Positions 16,003-24,520 are shown, counted from the stretch's first letter. The stretch is DNA of 46,473 nt from Sphaerobacter sp. (GCF_019683595.1 NZ_JADGHZ010000008.1:1-46473); one strand, 5' to 3'. Numbers and translations are program-made. The notes: generated by a model from the sequence alone, not told the origin.

Positions 16003-16419
16003 ATGATCCCGGAGGCGCTCGGGCAACCGGCCCTCCACCACGTCGGCATCGTCGTGCACGACCTGGAGGCGGCAGTCGCACGCTACCGAACACTCGGCTT
16101 CGGTGAGCCCGAGGTGTTCGACGTTCCCGATCAAGGCGTGCGGGTCGCCTCCTTCCACGCCGGGCCGGGCCACATCGAATTGCTCACGCCGACCGTCCCC
16201 GACACCGGCGTGGCACGCTTCCTGGCGGCGCGCGGCGAAGGGATGCACCACGTGGCCTTCGGCGTGCGCGATCTGCGCGGGACGCTGCGCCGGCTGGCTG
16301 AGGCCGGGATCGAGCTCATCGACGCCGAGCCCCGGCGGGGCATCCACGACTGGCGCATCGCCTTCCTCCACCCCCGCTCCTGCGGCGGCGTGCTGGTGGA
16401 GTTGGTGGAGGTGGAGTAA
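16003..16419 (+). CDS. mce: Methylmalonyl-CoA epimerase
   Basis: Cytosolic metalloenzyme of about 138 residues that interconverts (S)- and (R)-methylmalonyl-CoA in propionyl-CoA breakdown or synthesis. It is built of two betaalphabetabetabeta modules of the glyoxalase/vicinal-oxygen-chelate fold: LHHVGIVVHDLE (H13), GHIELLTP, GMHHVAFGV and CGGVLVELVE (E133) give the repeated metal-binding pattern. Length fits the family. I use ATG 16003, with AGGTAGGTGG just upstream; GTG 15997 is an in-frame alternative directly after minE. The mutase large subunit follows 180 bp later, supporting the function. The unusual position right behind minE may reflect readthrough rather than a shared role. Confidence 0.92.
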   Translation: MIPEALGQPALHHVGIVVHDLEAAVARYRTLGFGEPEVFDVPDQGVRVASFHAGPGHIELLTPTVPDTGVARFLAARGEGMHHVAFGVRDLRGTLRRLAEAGIELIDAEPRRGIHDWRIAFLHPRSCGGVLVELVEVE

Positions 16420-16422
16420 GAC

Positions 16423-16584
16423 GTCACGCGTCACGCGTCACGCGTCACGCGTCAGGCGTCATACGTCATGCGTGGTGCGTGTTCCGTGATGCATTGCCTT
16501 TGCTCCGCAACCGCTGATCGCGCCACCGAATACGCAGCACGCAGTCGGGACCAGTGATGACGCATGACGCGTGACGCATGACGC
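16423..16584. repeat. Inverted arrays of a 7-bp tandem repeat between mce and the mutase gene
   Basis: Eight heptads run from 16423 to 16478: four perfect GTCACGC, then GTCAGGC, GTCATAC, GTCATGC and GTGGTGC. About 78 bp further on, four heptads of the reverse complement (ATGACGC, ATGACGC, GTGACGC, ATGACGC) occupy 16557-16584, ending 15 bp before the mutase start. The two arrays could form a long hairpin around the mutase leader. Confidence 0.85.
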
Positions 16585-16599
16585 ACAGAGGAGCATCCG

Positions 16600-18171
16600 A
16601 TGGCCGAGAAGGGGCGCCGGGAGGTCGTGACCGACTCCGGCATCGTCATCCAACCGGTCTACCGCGCGACGGAACGCCCACCTGAGCCGGATCCGGGCGA
16701 GTACCCGTTCACGCGCGGCATCTACCCGACGATGTACCGGGGACGCCGCTGGACGATGCGCCAGTACGCCGGCTTCTCCTCGGCCGAGGAGACCAACCGC
16801 CGCTTCCGGCTCCTCCTGGAACGCGGGCAGACCGGGCTGAGCGTCGCCTTCGACCTGCCGACGCAGCTCGGCTACGACTCCGACCACCCGGCGGCGCGGG
16901 CCGAAGTCGGTCGCGTCGGGGTCGCCATCAGCACGCTCGACGACATGCGGCGGCTGTTCGACGGGATCGACCTGTCCTCAGTCACCACCTCCATGACGAT
17001 CAACGCCCCCGCCTCGCTCTTGCTGCTCCTGTACCAGATCGTCGCCGAGGAGCAGGGGGTGGACCCGGCGAAGCTGGGCGGCACGATCCAGAACGACATC
17101 CTCAAGGAGTACGCCGCCCGTGGGACGTACATCTTCCCGCCCCGGCCATCGATGCGCCTGGTCACCGACACCTTCGCCTACTGCCGTGAGCACCTGCCCA
17201 ACTGGAACACGATCAGCATCAGCGGCTACCACATCCGCGAGGCGGGTGCGACGGCGGTGCAGGAGATCGCCTTCACCCTCGCCAACGGCATCGCCTACGT
17301 CCAGGCGGCGCTTGACGCGGGGCTGGACCTGGACGACTTCGCGCCGCGCCTCAGCTTCTTCTTCGCGGCCCACAGCACCTTCTTCGAGGAGATCGCCAAG
17401 TTCCGCGCCGCCCGGCGCATGTGGGCGAAAATCATGCGCGAGCGCTTCGGTGCCAAGAACCCCCGCTCCTGGATGCTCCGCTTCCACACCCAGACCGGCG
17501 GCTGCACCCTCACCGCCCAGCAGCCGCTCAACAACGTGGTGCGCGTCGCCTTTCAGGCCCTGGCCGCCGTGCTCGGCGGCACACAGAGCCTCCACACCAA
17601 CGGCTTCGACGAGGCCCTCGCCCTCCCGACCGAGGAGGCGGCCACCCTCGCCCTGCGCACCCAGCAGATCATCAGCGAGGAGACGGGCGTCGCCGACACC
17701 GCCGATCCCTTGGGCGGCAGCTACTTCGTCGAGACCCTGACCGACGAGCTGGAGCAGCGCGCCTGGGCCTTGATCGACGAGGTCGAAGAGCGGGGCGGCG
17801 CGGTCGCGGCCATCGAGTCCGGCTTCATCCAGGACCAGATCGCCGACAGCGCCTACCAGTGGGAGCTGGCCGTCGCATCCGGCGAGCGCACCGTCGTCGG
17901 AGTGAACAAGTACCGTGTCGAGGAAGACATCTCGGTGCCGATCATGCGCATCGACGAGGAGTCGGTGCAGCGGCAGATCAAGCGCGTCATCGCCTACCGC
18001 GAGCGCCAGGACCGAGCGCGCGTCGCCGCCGCGCTCGACGAGGTGGAAGCCGCAGCGCGCGGCACCGACAACCTCCTCCCCCCGATGAAGGCCGCCCTCC
18101 TCGCCGGCGCCACCGTCGGCGAAATCTGCGGCCGCCTCCGCGAAGTCTGGGGCGAGTACCGGCCGACGTAG
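16600..18171 (+). CDS. Methylmalonyl-CoA mutase, large (substrate-binding) subunit
   Basis: Protein of about 523 residues that forms the catalytic TIM-barrel of an adenosylcobalamin-dependent acyl-CoA mutase, converting (R)-methylmalonyl-CoA to succinyl-CoA. Typical segments are [56 protein letters not shown] and [20 protein letters not shown]. It ends after the barrel without the B12-binding domain (no DxHxxG in the C-terminus), so a separate small subunit must supply cobalamin; none is in the window. Isobutyryl- or ethylmalonyl-type mutases share this layout, but the neighbouring epimerase favours methylmalonyl-CoA. The start is ATG 16600 with GAGGAG 8 nt upstream, directly behind the inverted heptamer array. 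Confidence 0.93.
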   Translation: MAEKGRREVVTDSGIVIQPVYRATERPPEPDPGEYPFTRGIYPTMYRGRRWTMRQYAGFSSAEETNRRFRLLLERGQTGLSVAFDLPTQLGYDSDHPAARAEVGRVGVAISTLDDMRRLFDGIDLSSVTTSMTINAPASLLLLLYQIVAEEQGVDPAKLGGTIQNDILKEYAARGTYIFPPRPSMRLVTDTFAYCREHLPNWNTISISGYHIREAGATAVQEIAFTLANGIAYVQAALDAGLDLDDFAPRLSFFFAAHSTFFEEIAKFRAARRMWAKIMRERFGAKNPRSWMLRFHTQTGGCTLTAQQPLNNVVRVAFQALAAVLGGTQSLHTNGFDEALALPTEEAATLALRTQQIISEETGVADTADPLGGSYFVETLTDELEQRAWALIDEVEERGGAVAAIESGFIQDQIADSAYQWELAVASGERTVVGVNKYRVEEDISVPIMRIDEESVQRQIKRVIAYRERQDRARVAAALDEVEAAARGTDNLLPPMKAALLAGATVGEICGRLREVWGEYRPT

Positions 18172-18199
18172 AAGAATTCAGGACGGCATGTGCCCGGGG

Positions 18200-18352
18200 G
18201 TGATGGAATTCGACGAATTTCACGGATGTACGCGGTCGGCACGTGCCAGGGGGTAATGGAGTTTGACGAATTAATTTGGGTGTAGGTGGTCGGCACGTGC
18301 CCGGGGCTAAAGCCGCCGGGCTGACAAGGAAAGCCGGCTGAAGCCGGCTGGG
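18200..18352 (-). repeat. REP-like repeats: partial unit and full unit
   Basis: A partial unit at 18200-18250 (5' module only) is followed by a full unit at 18253-18352. The full unit has the module GTAATGGAGTTTGACGAATTA, then the core CGTGCCCGGGGCTAAAGCCG, the linker GACAAGGAAA and the outer hairpin GCCGGCTGAAGCCGGC. The module matches the copy at 4641-4710. Confidence 0.75.
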
Positions 18353-18402
18353 AACGACGACGAAGTCTAGCGGGCTGGTGAGCGGAGCATCATTGCCGGC
18401 CC

Positions 18403-18566
18403 GTGCCCGGAGCTAAAGCCGCCGGGCTGATAGTTTGGTAAGCCCACTGAAGGGGCTGCGATGGCGACATCTCAGCGTATTGGATCCGGCCACCGACCGA
18501 ACCCAGCGTCCCCAGCCCCTTCGGTGGGCTTTTCGTTGTCAGCCCGGCGGCTTTAGCCCCGGGCAC
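18403..18566. repeat. Large inverted pair of REP-like units
   Basis: Left arm 18403-18458 and right arm 18513-18566 are near-perfect reverse complements (differences mainly at the linker), separated by 54 bp. Each arm holds a GCCCGG..GGCTTTAGCC..CCGGGC stem-loop and an AGCCC..GGGCT stem-loop. The right arm ends its first hairpin with GGGCTTTTCG, resembling a terminator. The arrangement parallels paired REP (BIME) elements of enterobacteria. Confidence 0.8.
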
Positions 18567-18614
18567 ATGCCGGGCGGTGGGACCCCATGCCGAGGCGTGA
18601 GGCCTGTCCCACCC

Positions 18615-18667
18615 CAGCCCGCTTGAGCGGGCTTTCCTTGTCAGCCCGGCGGCTTTAGCCCCGGGCA
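18615..18667 (+). repeat. REP-like two-hairpin unit
   Basis: AGCCCGCT-TG-AGCGGGCT, linker TTCCTTGTC and GCCCGGCGGCTTTAGCCCCG in the same order as at 4757-4822, followed by ACACACCGGGCG. Confidence 0.8.
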
Positions 18668-18715
18668 CACACCGGGCGCCGGGATCCTCTCACCACCCGT
18701 CCGGCTCACTGCCTT

Positions 18716-18768
18716 CAGCCCGCTTCAGCGGGCTTTCGTTGTGAGCCCGGCGGCTTTAGCCCCGGGCT
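18716..18768 (+). repeat. REP-like two-hairpin unit
   Basis: AGCCCGCT-TC-AGCGGGCT, linker TTCGTTGTG and GCCCGGCGGCTTTAGCCCCG. The base change at the linker end (GTGAGCCC against GTCAGCCC) is matched by the change at the far end (GGGCTCATG), so pairing is kept. That suggests the structure itself is selected or was copied as a hairpin. Confidence 0.8.
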
Positions 18769-18905
18769 CATGTCACGGCCGGAGATCCTTGCACCAACCA
18801 AGCCCGCGCCACACCGCGGGGACCCTCGCACCACCCGTCCGAATCATCACGCGCAGTGAACGGGCACCGCGCCTCATCCCGGTGCGTCGGCCGCGGCCCC
18901 TACCG

Positions 18906-20093
18906 CTAGTTCCCGGGCACGCTCGCCGGGACGACCGCGGACAGGGCCTCGCGGAGGTCGGCGATCAGGTCGTCAACGTGCTCGATCCCGACCGAAAGCC
19001 GGATCAGGTTCGGCGCCACCTCGAAGCCGGAGCCGGCCAGGCTGGCGTGCGTCATCTGTCCCGGGTGCTCGATGAGCGACTCGACACCCCCCAGGCTCTC
19101 AGCCAGGGTGAAGAGACGCGTGCGACTGACGACGGTTCGCGCCGCTTCGTAGCCTCCCCGCACGGTGAAGGACACCATGCCACCGAAGCCGCGCGGCATC
19201 TGCCGCCGCGCCACCATGTGACCCGGGTGATCCGGCAGGCCGGGGTAGAAGACCTGCTCAACCGCCGGGTGCTCGCGCAGCATCTCGGCGATGGCCTTGC
19301 CGTTGGCGCTGTGCTCGCGCATGCGCACCGACAGCGTCTTGATCCCGCGCAGCACCAGCCAGCAGTCGAACGGGCCGGGCACCGCGCCCGCCGCGTTCTG
19401 GTGGAACTTCAGCGTTTCGTAGATCTCGGGGTCGTTCCCCAACACCGCGCCACCGATCACGTCGCTGTGCCCGCCCAGGTACTTGGTGGTGCTGTGGAGC
19501 ACCAGGTCGGCGCCCAACGTCAGCGGCTGCTGCAGGTACGGCGAGGCGAAGGTGTTGTCGACCACCAGCCAGATGGGCCGGTCACCGATCACCTCCCGAA
19601 TCCCGGCGATGTCGACGATCTTGAGGTACGGGTTGGTCGGCGTCTCGACCCAGATCATGCGCGTGTTCGGCTGGATGGCGCCCGCCACCGCGTCTAGGTC
19701 GGTCAGGTCGACCATCGAGAAGGTGATGCCGTAGCGGGAGGCGACCCTCGCCGCCAGGCGGTAGGTGCCGCCGTAGGCGTCGTCGGACAGGATCAAGTGG
19801 TCGCCGGGGTTGAGCAGGTACCAGGTGTTCTGGGTTGCCGCCAGGCCGGAGGCGTAGCACAGCCCCCAGTCGGCCTGCTCCAGCGCGGCGAGTGCCGTTT
19901 GCAACGCGCTGCGGGTCGGGTTGTCGGTGCGGCCGTACTCGAACCCCTTGTGCTTGCCGACCTCCTCCTGGGCGAAGGTGGAGGTCTGGTAGATCGGCAC
20001 GATCACCGCCCCGGTCGCCGGGTCCGGGTCCTGCCCCGCGTGAATGGCAAGGGTCTCGAATCGCGGCGTCGTCTCATCCGTCGCCATATGCAT
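18906..20093 (-). CDS. Cystathionine gamma-lyase / gamma-synthase (Cys/Met metabolism PLP enzyme)
   Basis: PLP enzyme of about 395 residues from the cystathionine gamma-synthase/gamma-lyase family. Hallmarks are FETLAIHAGQDPD, the phosphate-binding ASGLAATQ, DDAYGGTYRL, VDNTFASPYLQQPL and the PLP lysine K204 in HSTTKYLGGHSD. Synthases and lyases cannot be separated safely by motif. The cystathionine beta-synthase gene directly upstream (141 bp) argues for reverse transsulfuration: homocysteine plus serine to cystathionine, then to cysteine by this enzyme. The start is ATG 20093 with AAAGGA 5-6 nt upstream; a second ATG two codons later is possible. Downstream lies the REP-like cluster, which could end transcription. 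Confidence 0.92.
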   Translation of the reverse strand: MHMATDETTPRFETLAIHAGQDPDPATGAVIVPIYQTSTFAQEEVGKHKGFEYGRTDNPTRSALQTALAALEQADWGLCYASGLAATQNTWYLLNPGDHLILSDDAYGGTYRLAARVASRYGITFSMVDLTDLDAVAGAIQPNTRMIWVETPTNPYLKIVDIAGIREVIGDRPIWLVVDNTFASPYLQQPLTLGADLVLHSTTKYLGGHSDVIGGAVLGNDPEIYETLKFHQNAAGAVPGPFDCWLVLRGIKTLSVRMREHSANGKAIAEMLREHPAVEQVFYPGLPDHPGHMVARRQMPRGFGGMVSFTVRGGYEAARTVVSRTRLFTLAESLGGVESLIEHPGQMTHASLAGSGFEVAPNLIRLSVGIEHVDDLIADLREALSAVVPASVPGN

Positions 20094-20234
20094 TCGTGTC
20101 CTTTCGTGTGGTACGGGGACGCCCCCTCACCCCCTGTTGTGCGTAATGCGTTGCCCCGTATACGTCCCCTCCCGCGAGCCTACCCAGAATGGAGCCAAAG
20201 CGTGGGGGACGGAACGGAGCGAGGGCCGTTCCCC

Positions 20235-21635
20235 TTACCCGCCGTTCTTCTGGTGCGCTACGAAGTCCAGCAGGTCGGCGCGGGTGATGATACCGACCAG
20301 CACCCCCTCCTCCTGCACCAGGACCGCCGGGGAACCGGCCGCCAGGAGCGGGAACACGCGCTCGACCTCTTCCTTGACATCCACCAGCGCGAAGGGCGGG
20401 TCCATCACCGTACTGACCGGCTCGCGGATCGCCTCCGGGCGGCGGAAGACGTGGTCGAGCAGCGTTCGCTCTTGCAAGCTGCCGACCACACTGTGGACCT
20501 CGATCCGGCCGTCCCCGTTGCCGCCGGCCCGCACCACCGGCATCTGCGAGATGCGGTAGCGCCGCAGCAGGTCGATCGCCTCCTCGACGGTCTGATCGAC
20601 CGTCGCCGCGACCACGGCGGGGATCTCCGCGTCCACCTCACGCGCCAGGAGGGCCGCCACCCGCGACCCGTGCGCGAAGCGCGAGAGGAAGCCGTTCTCC
20701 CGCATCCAGTCGTCGTTGTAGATCTTCGATAGATAGCCTCGCCCGCTGTCGGGCAAGAGCACGACCACCAGCGCCGACGGGTCGTTCAGCCGGGCGGCAA
20801 CCTGCAGCGCCGCCCAGACGGCCGTACCCCCCGAGCCGCCGACCAGCAGGCCCTCCTCACGCGTCACCCGGCGGGCGGTGAGGAACGAATTCCGGTCACT
20901 GACCTGGATGAACTCGTCGACGATCCCGCGGTCGAACGTACCCGGCCAGAAGTCCTCCCCGATGCCCTCGACCTTGTAGGGCCGGATGTTGTCCGGGTCG
21001 GTGTAGATCGATCCCTCGGGATCGGCGCCGATAATCTTGATGTCCGGGTTCTGCTCCTTCAGGTAGCGGCCGACGCCGCTGATGGTCCCGCCGGTGCCGA
21101 CACCGGCCACGAAGTGGGTAACCTTGCCCTCGGTCTGCCGCCAGATCTCCGGCCCGGTCGTCTCGTAGTGGGCGCGGGGGTTAATCGGGTTGAAGTACTG
21201 GTTGGGCTGGAACGCGCCGGGGATCTCGCGCGTCAGCCGGTCGGCTACGCTGTAGTAGCTCTCGGGCGATTCGCGCGGCACGGCGGTCGGCGTGGTGACC
21301 ACCTCGGCGCCGTAGGCGCGCAGCAGCGCCACCTTCTCCTGCGACACCTTGTCCGGCATGACGAACACGCAGCGGTAGCCCCGTACAGCCGCCGCCATCG
21401 CCAGGCCCACGCCCGTGTTACCGCTGGTCGGCTCGACGATCGTGCCGCCCGGCTTGAGCCAGCCGCGCCGCTCGGCCTCCTCAATCATGCGGAAGCCGAT
21501 GCGATCCTTGACGCTCCCGCCGGGGTTGACGAACTCGACCTTGGCGACCACGGGCGTGGCAATCCCCTGCGTCACCCGGTTCAACCGGACCAGCGGCGTC
21601 TCCCCGATGAGCGAGAGGACATGTGGGTGAATCAT
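20235..21635 (-). CDS. Cystathionine beta-synthase with C-terminal CBS-domain pair
   Basis: PLP enzyme of about 466 residues that condenses serine with homocysteine to cystathionine; family members can also act as cysteine synthases. The fold II catalytic domain (about 1-330) shows IGETPLVRLNR, the PLP lysine K43 in NPGGSVKDR, EPTSGNTGVGLAMAA and the phosphate-binding GVGTGGTISGVGRYLK. The last 130 residues form two CBS motifs (QTVEEAIDLLRRYRISQMPV and later VLVGIITRADLLDF), expected to bind an adenosyl ligand and regulate activity. The start is ATG 21635 (MIHPHVLSLIGETPL), as in family members. The ribosome binding site is poor (GGGG tract), and the longer upstream frame is not protein-like. 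It precedes the gamma-lyase gene on the same strand. Confidence 0.93.
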   Translation of the reverse strand: MIHPHVLSLIGETPLVRLNRVTQGIATPVVAKVEFVNPGGSVKDRIGFRMIEEAERRGWLKPGGTIVEPTSGNTGVGLAMAAAVRGYRCVFVMPDKVSQEKVALLRAYGAEVVTTPTAVPRESPESYYSVADRLTREIPGAFQPNQYFNPINPRAHYETTGPEIWRQTEGKVTHFVAGVGTGGTISGVGRYLKEQNPDIKIIGADPEGSIYTDPDNIRPYKVEGIGEDFWPGTFDRGIVDEFIQVSDRNSFLTARRVTREEGLLVGGSGGTAVWAALQVAARLNDPSALVVVLLPDSGRGYLSKIYNDDWMRENGFLSRFAHGSRVAALLAREVDAEIPAVVAATVDQTVEEAIDLLRRYRISQMPVVRAGGNGDGRIEVHSVVGSLQERTLLDHVFRRPEAIREPVSTVMDPPFALVDVKEEVERVFPLLAAGSPAVLVQEEGVLVGIITRADLLDFVAHQKNGG

Positions 21636-21936
21636 CGTCGTTCGGCCCCAGCGGGCCACTCCCCCTTTCCGCACGGCGGCTCGCCTACCGGCGTCCTGCC
21701 GCGAGGAAGCATCGCGTAGCGGGACCTCACCCCGCCGCGGCGATTCTAGCACGGGCGAGCCGCCCACCCCGCTCCCCAGGAGCGCGGGCCTCTTGCCCGC
21801 TCCCGGCTCTGATGGTCGCGGGCGTCCTGCTCGGCCCTCGTACGTAGCTCCCCTCTCCCAAGGTTGGGAGAGGGGTCGGGAGTGAGGGCCACTCTCGCGC
21901 AACGGGGTCAGGCGAGACGCCCGCCCCCGATCCGGC
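21636..21936. other. Intergenic region with two hairpin repeats
   Basis: No gene is visible in these 301 bp. GAGCGCGGGC and GCCCGCTC near 21781-21802 form one hairpin. A second at 21850-21875 is listed separately. GGCGAGACGCCCGCC near 21911-21926 is a further small inverted segment. No clear promoter for the cystathionine beta-synthase gene was identified. Confidence 0.5.
21850..21875. repeat. CCCCTCTCCCA hairpin repeat, copy 1
   Basis: CCCCTCTCCCA, AGGT, TGGGAGAGGGG is a perfect 11-bp stem followed by TCGGGAGTGAGGGCC. The same stem with the tail TTGGGGGTGAGGGCC is at 41967-42007. A degraded reverse copy occurs near 46207-46235. This is a dispersed hairpin family of the genome. Confidence 0.8.
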
Positions 21937-23862
21937 TCAGGACGCGCTGCCGTTCCCTTCGCCGCCCTTGATTTCCGCCCGCATCCGACGCCAGGCGGCG
22001 CGAGCTTCCTCGACCGAGGCCTCGTCTTCGATGGTCGAGACGTCGCCGGGGTCCTGGTTCAAAATGACCGCCCGGAAGACACGGCGCATGATCTTCCCGC
22101 TGCGCGTCTTCGGCAGCATGCTGACGAAGTTCAGTTCGCCGATGACCGCCACCGGCCCCAGCTCCTGGCGGACGGTGCCGATCAACTCGCTCTTGAGCAA
22201 CTCCGAGGGCTGCCAGCCCGGCTTGAGCGCGATGAAGGCCGAGATGACTTCGCCGCGGACCGGATCCGGCCGCCCGGTTACCCCCGCCTCAGCGACGGCC
22301 GGGTGGCGCAGGAAGGCGCTCTCCACCTCCGCCGTGCCGATGCGGTGCCCGGCGATCTTGATGATCTCGTCGGCCCGGCCGGAGAACCAGACGTAGCCGT
22401 CCTCGTCGATCGCGCCCGAGTCGCCGGTGTAGTAGACCCCGGGAATGCGCCGCCAGTACTCATTGGCGTAGCGCTCCGGATCGCCCCAGATCGTCGGGGT
22501 CAGCCCCGGGAAGGGCCGCTCGATGACCACGATCCCCTGCTCGCCCGGACCGCACCGTTCCCCGTCCGGCGTCATCACCGCGAGTGCGAATCCGGGCAGC
22601 GGCACGCCGGCCGAGCCGGGCTTGATCGGCAGGATGCCGAGCCCATAGGGGTTGCCGACCACCGGTCCACCGGTCTCGGTCTGCCACCAGTGATCCAGCA
22701 CCGGGACGCGGTCCTGGAAGACCTCCTTCTGCAACCATTCCCAGGCGGGCGGGTTGAGCAGCTCTCCGGCACAGAAAACCCGCTCGACCGACGACAGGTC
22801 GTGCGCCCGCGCCGGTTCGGTACCGTAGCGCATCAGCAGTCGGGCCGCGGTGGGGGAGGTGAAGATCCCGGTGACCCGATTCTCCTCGATGATCCGGTAG
22901 ACGGTCTCCGGGCCGGGGTGGTCCAGCGCGCCCTCGTAGGCGATGGTGGTACAACCCACCAGAAGCGGCGCGTAAACGATGAAGCTGTGACCGACCACCC
23001 AGCCGATGTCGGAGGTCGACCACCACACATCGGTCGGCTTCAACCCAAAGCACCAGTTCGCCGTGCTGTGGATGCCGACCTGATAGGCCCCGTGGCTGTG
23101 CACCGCGAGCTTCGGGCTGGCCGTCGTCCCCGAGGTGGCCAGGATGTACGCCGGCTCGTTCGCCTCCATCACCTCGTGCTCGGCGCTCTGCCCGGCTCCC
23201 AGCGCCAGGAAGTCGTCCCAGTCGAGGTCGCGCCCGGGCTGCATGGCGGAGTCATCCGTCCGCCGCAGCACAACCACCCGCTCGACCTGCCCGTCGAGCG
23301 TGTCGAGCGCGGCGTCCACGATCGGCTTCAACGGGACAGTGCGACCCTTGCGCCAGGTCACATCGGCGGCCAGGAGGACCCGCGCCCCGGCGAGCTGCAG
23401 CCGCTGGGCCAACGCCCCGCTCCCGAACCCGGCGAAGACGACCAGGTGGATCGCGCCGATGCGTGCGGTGGCAAGCATCGCGATGATCGCCTCGGCGCAG
23501 GTGGGCATGTAGATACCGACCCGATCGCCCCGACGCACCCCCAGCCCACGCAGGGCGGCCGCCACACGCTCCACCTCGTGCAGCAACTGCGCGTAGGTCA
23601 GAACGCGCCGCTCGCCGCGCTCGTTCTCGGCCACCAGCGCCGCGTGTCCGCCCCAGCCGCGCCGGACGTGATGGTCGAGCGTGTTGTAGCACAGGTTCGT
23701 CTCTGCACCGATGAACCAGCGGAAGCCGGGCGGATCCCAGGCGAACACCTGGTCCCAGGTGCGGAACCAGGGTATCTGCTCAGCCGCGCGCGCCCAGAAT
23801 CCTTCGTAATCGTCGGCCGCCTCCTGCTGCCAACGGCGGACAATCGGGTTGACGACTTCCAT
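21937..23862 (-). CDS. Acetyl-CoA synthetase-like acyl-CoA ligase
   Basis: AMP-forming ligase of about 641 residues that activates acetate, or a related short acid such as propionate, to its CoA ester. The N-terminal cap (FWARAAEQIPWF, CYNTLDHHV) is that of acetyl-CoA synthetases. The ATP/AMP-binding P-loop reads YILATSGTTASPKLAVHSHG, followed by WWSTSDIGWVVGHS, WWQTETGG and YYTGDSG. The C-terminal catalytic lysine is K590 in PKTRSGKIMRR, which in this family is a target of reversible acetylation. The start is ATG 23862 (MEVVNPIVRRW) with GGGAGG 6-7 nt upstream; the longer open frame has no family resemblance. Presence of methylmalonyl-CoA enzymes in the window makes propionate a reasonable alternative substrate. 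Confidence 0.92.
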   Translation of the reverse strand: MEVVNPIVRRWQQEAADDYEGFWARAAEQIPWFRTWDQVFAWDPPGFRWFIGAETNLCYNTLDHHVRRGWGGHAALVAENERGERRVLTYAQLLHEVERVAAALRGLGVRRGDRVGIYMPTCAEAIIAMLATARIGAIHLVVFAGFGSGALAQRLQLAGARVLLAADVTWRKGRTVPLKPIVDAALDTLDGQVERVVVLRRTDDSAMQPGRDLDWDDFLALGAGQSAEHEVMEANEPAYILATSGTTASPKLAVHSHGAYQVGIHSTANWCFGLKPTDVWWSTSDIGWVVGHSFIVYAPLLVGCTTIAYEGALDHPGPETVYRIIEENRVTGIFTSPTAARLLMRYGTEPARAHDLSSVERVFCAGELLNPPAWEWLQKEVFQDRVPVLDHWWQTETGGPVVGNPYGLGILPIKPGSAGVPLPGFALAVMTPDGERCGPGEQGIVVIERPFPGLTPTIWGDPERYANEYWRRIPGVYYTGDSGAIDEDGYVWFSGRADEIIKIAGHRIGTAEVESAFLRHPAVAEAGVTGRPDPVRGEVISAFIALKPGWQPSELLKSELIGTVRQELGPVAVIGELNFVSMLPKTRSGKIMRRVFRAVILNQDPGDVSTIEDEASVEEARAAWRRMRAEIKGGEGNGSAS

Positions 23863-24111
23863 CGCGCACCTCCCGCGGCCGTCGTTCGGGGATACTCCCG
23901 CCCTCCGGAGACGGACGGGCCGGCGCACCCCGGCAGTTCCTCCAACTGATACCCAGCGTACCGCCAGTATCACCCCAACGGCCCGCACCCGCAACTCCCC
24001 GGCGGAGCGGGCTCACCCAGCAACAGCAAACCAGAGGAAAGGTATGTGTTCCGGGCAAGGCATGACCTCATCCGGCGCGAATGAATCATTTCTTAGCCGT
24101 TTCAGCCGGTA

Positions 24112-24141
24112 TTGACACGACGTCATGCCGGATGGTACTCT
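24112..24141 (+). promoter_or_regulatory. Candidate promoter P1 of the peptide operon
   Basis: Consensus TTGACA (24112-24117), an 18-nt spacer and TACTCT (24136-24141). The -35 is perfect and the -10 is moderate. Confidence 0.5.
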
Positions 24142-24168
24142 CGGCACAGTACCAGATATCATTCATAC

Positions 24169-24177
24169 TGCTATAAT
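24169..24177 (+). promoter_or_regulatory. Candidate promoter P2 of the peptide operon (extended -10)
   Basis: TGCTATAAT is a perfect extended -10 element (TGn plus consensus TATAAT). No good -35 precedes it, which extended -10 promoters tolerate. It lies 344 bp before the first permease gene. Confidence 0.55.
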
Positions 24178-24400
24178 AGTTGTATCGACCCTTGAATACT
24201 GACCGCGGGCGTGAGTGCTCCTGCTACGCGATACGCCGAGTGGACACTTGGTCACTCTTTTCGTAAGTACCGTTCGGCTTAGCCCGCCGGTCCGGCATCG
24301 GATCGGAGGAATTGGGAACCGAGGCGACACCGCCACGTGCCAGCATCCTACGGGATTGCGCGTCCATCCGCACCCCCTGGGTGGCCGACCAGCATGCTGT

Positions 24401-24418
24401 TGCCTGCGCTAGCAGGCA
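24401..24418 (+). promoter_or_regulatory. Stem-loop in the leader of the peptide operon
   Basis: TGCCTGC and GCAGGCA pair perfectly around a GCTA loop, about 100 nt before the first start codon. It is followed by TT, then mixed sequence, so a terminator is doubtful. Confidence 0.35.
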
Positions 24419-24520
24419 TTACCGGTGGTCAGTGCCGCTCCGAGCAGGGGACGGTTACCCGTACGGTCCGTCCGCAGGTATCTCAACCGGCGGCGTGCGA
24501 GGAAAAGGAAAACAGCGGTT

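Larger units (their letters stand above)
23863..24520. other. Regulatory gap between the ligase and the peptide operon
   Basis: A 658-bp divergent intergenic region without a credible gene. It is locally A/T-richer near 24050-24270. It holds two candidate rightward promoters (24112-24141, 24169-24177) and a stem-loop at 24401-24418. If the promoters are used, the peptide operon has a leader of 330-380 nt, long enough for RNA-level control. I recognised no riboswitch class. Confidence 0.5.

Noticed and set aside
16423-16584. The heptamer arrays as a CRISPR array
   Set aside because: Units are 7 bp and contiguous without spacers; the second block is the reverse complement.
22303-23949. A 548-codon plus-strand frame opposite the acyl-CoA ligase
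   Set aside because: It is the antisense shadow of the ligase, with His/Arg/Asp-rich sequence and no ribosome binding site or motif.
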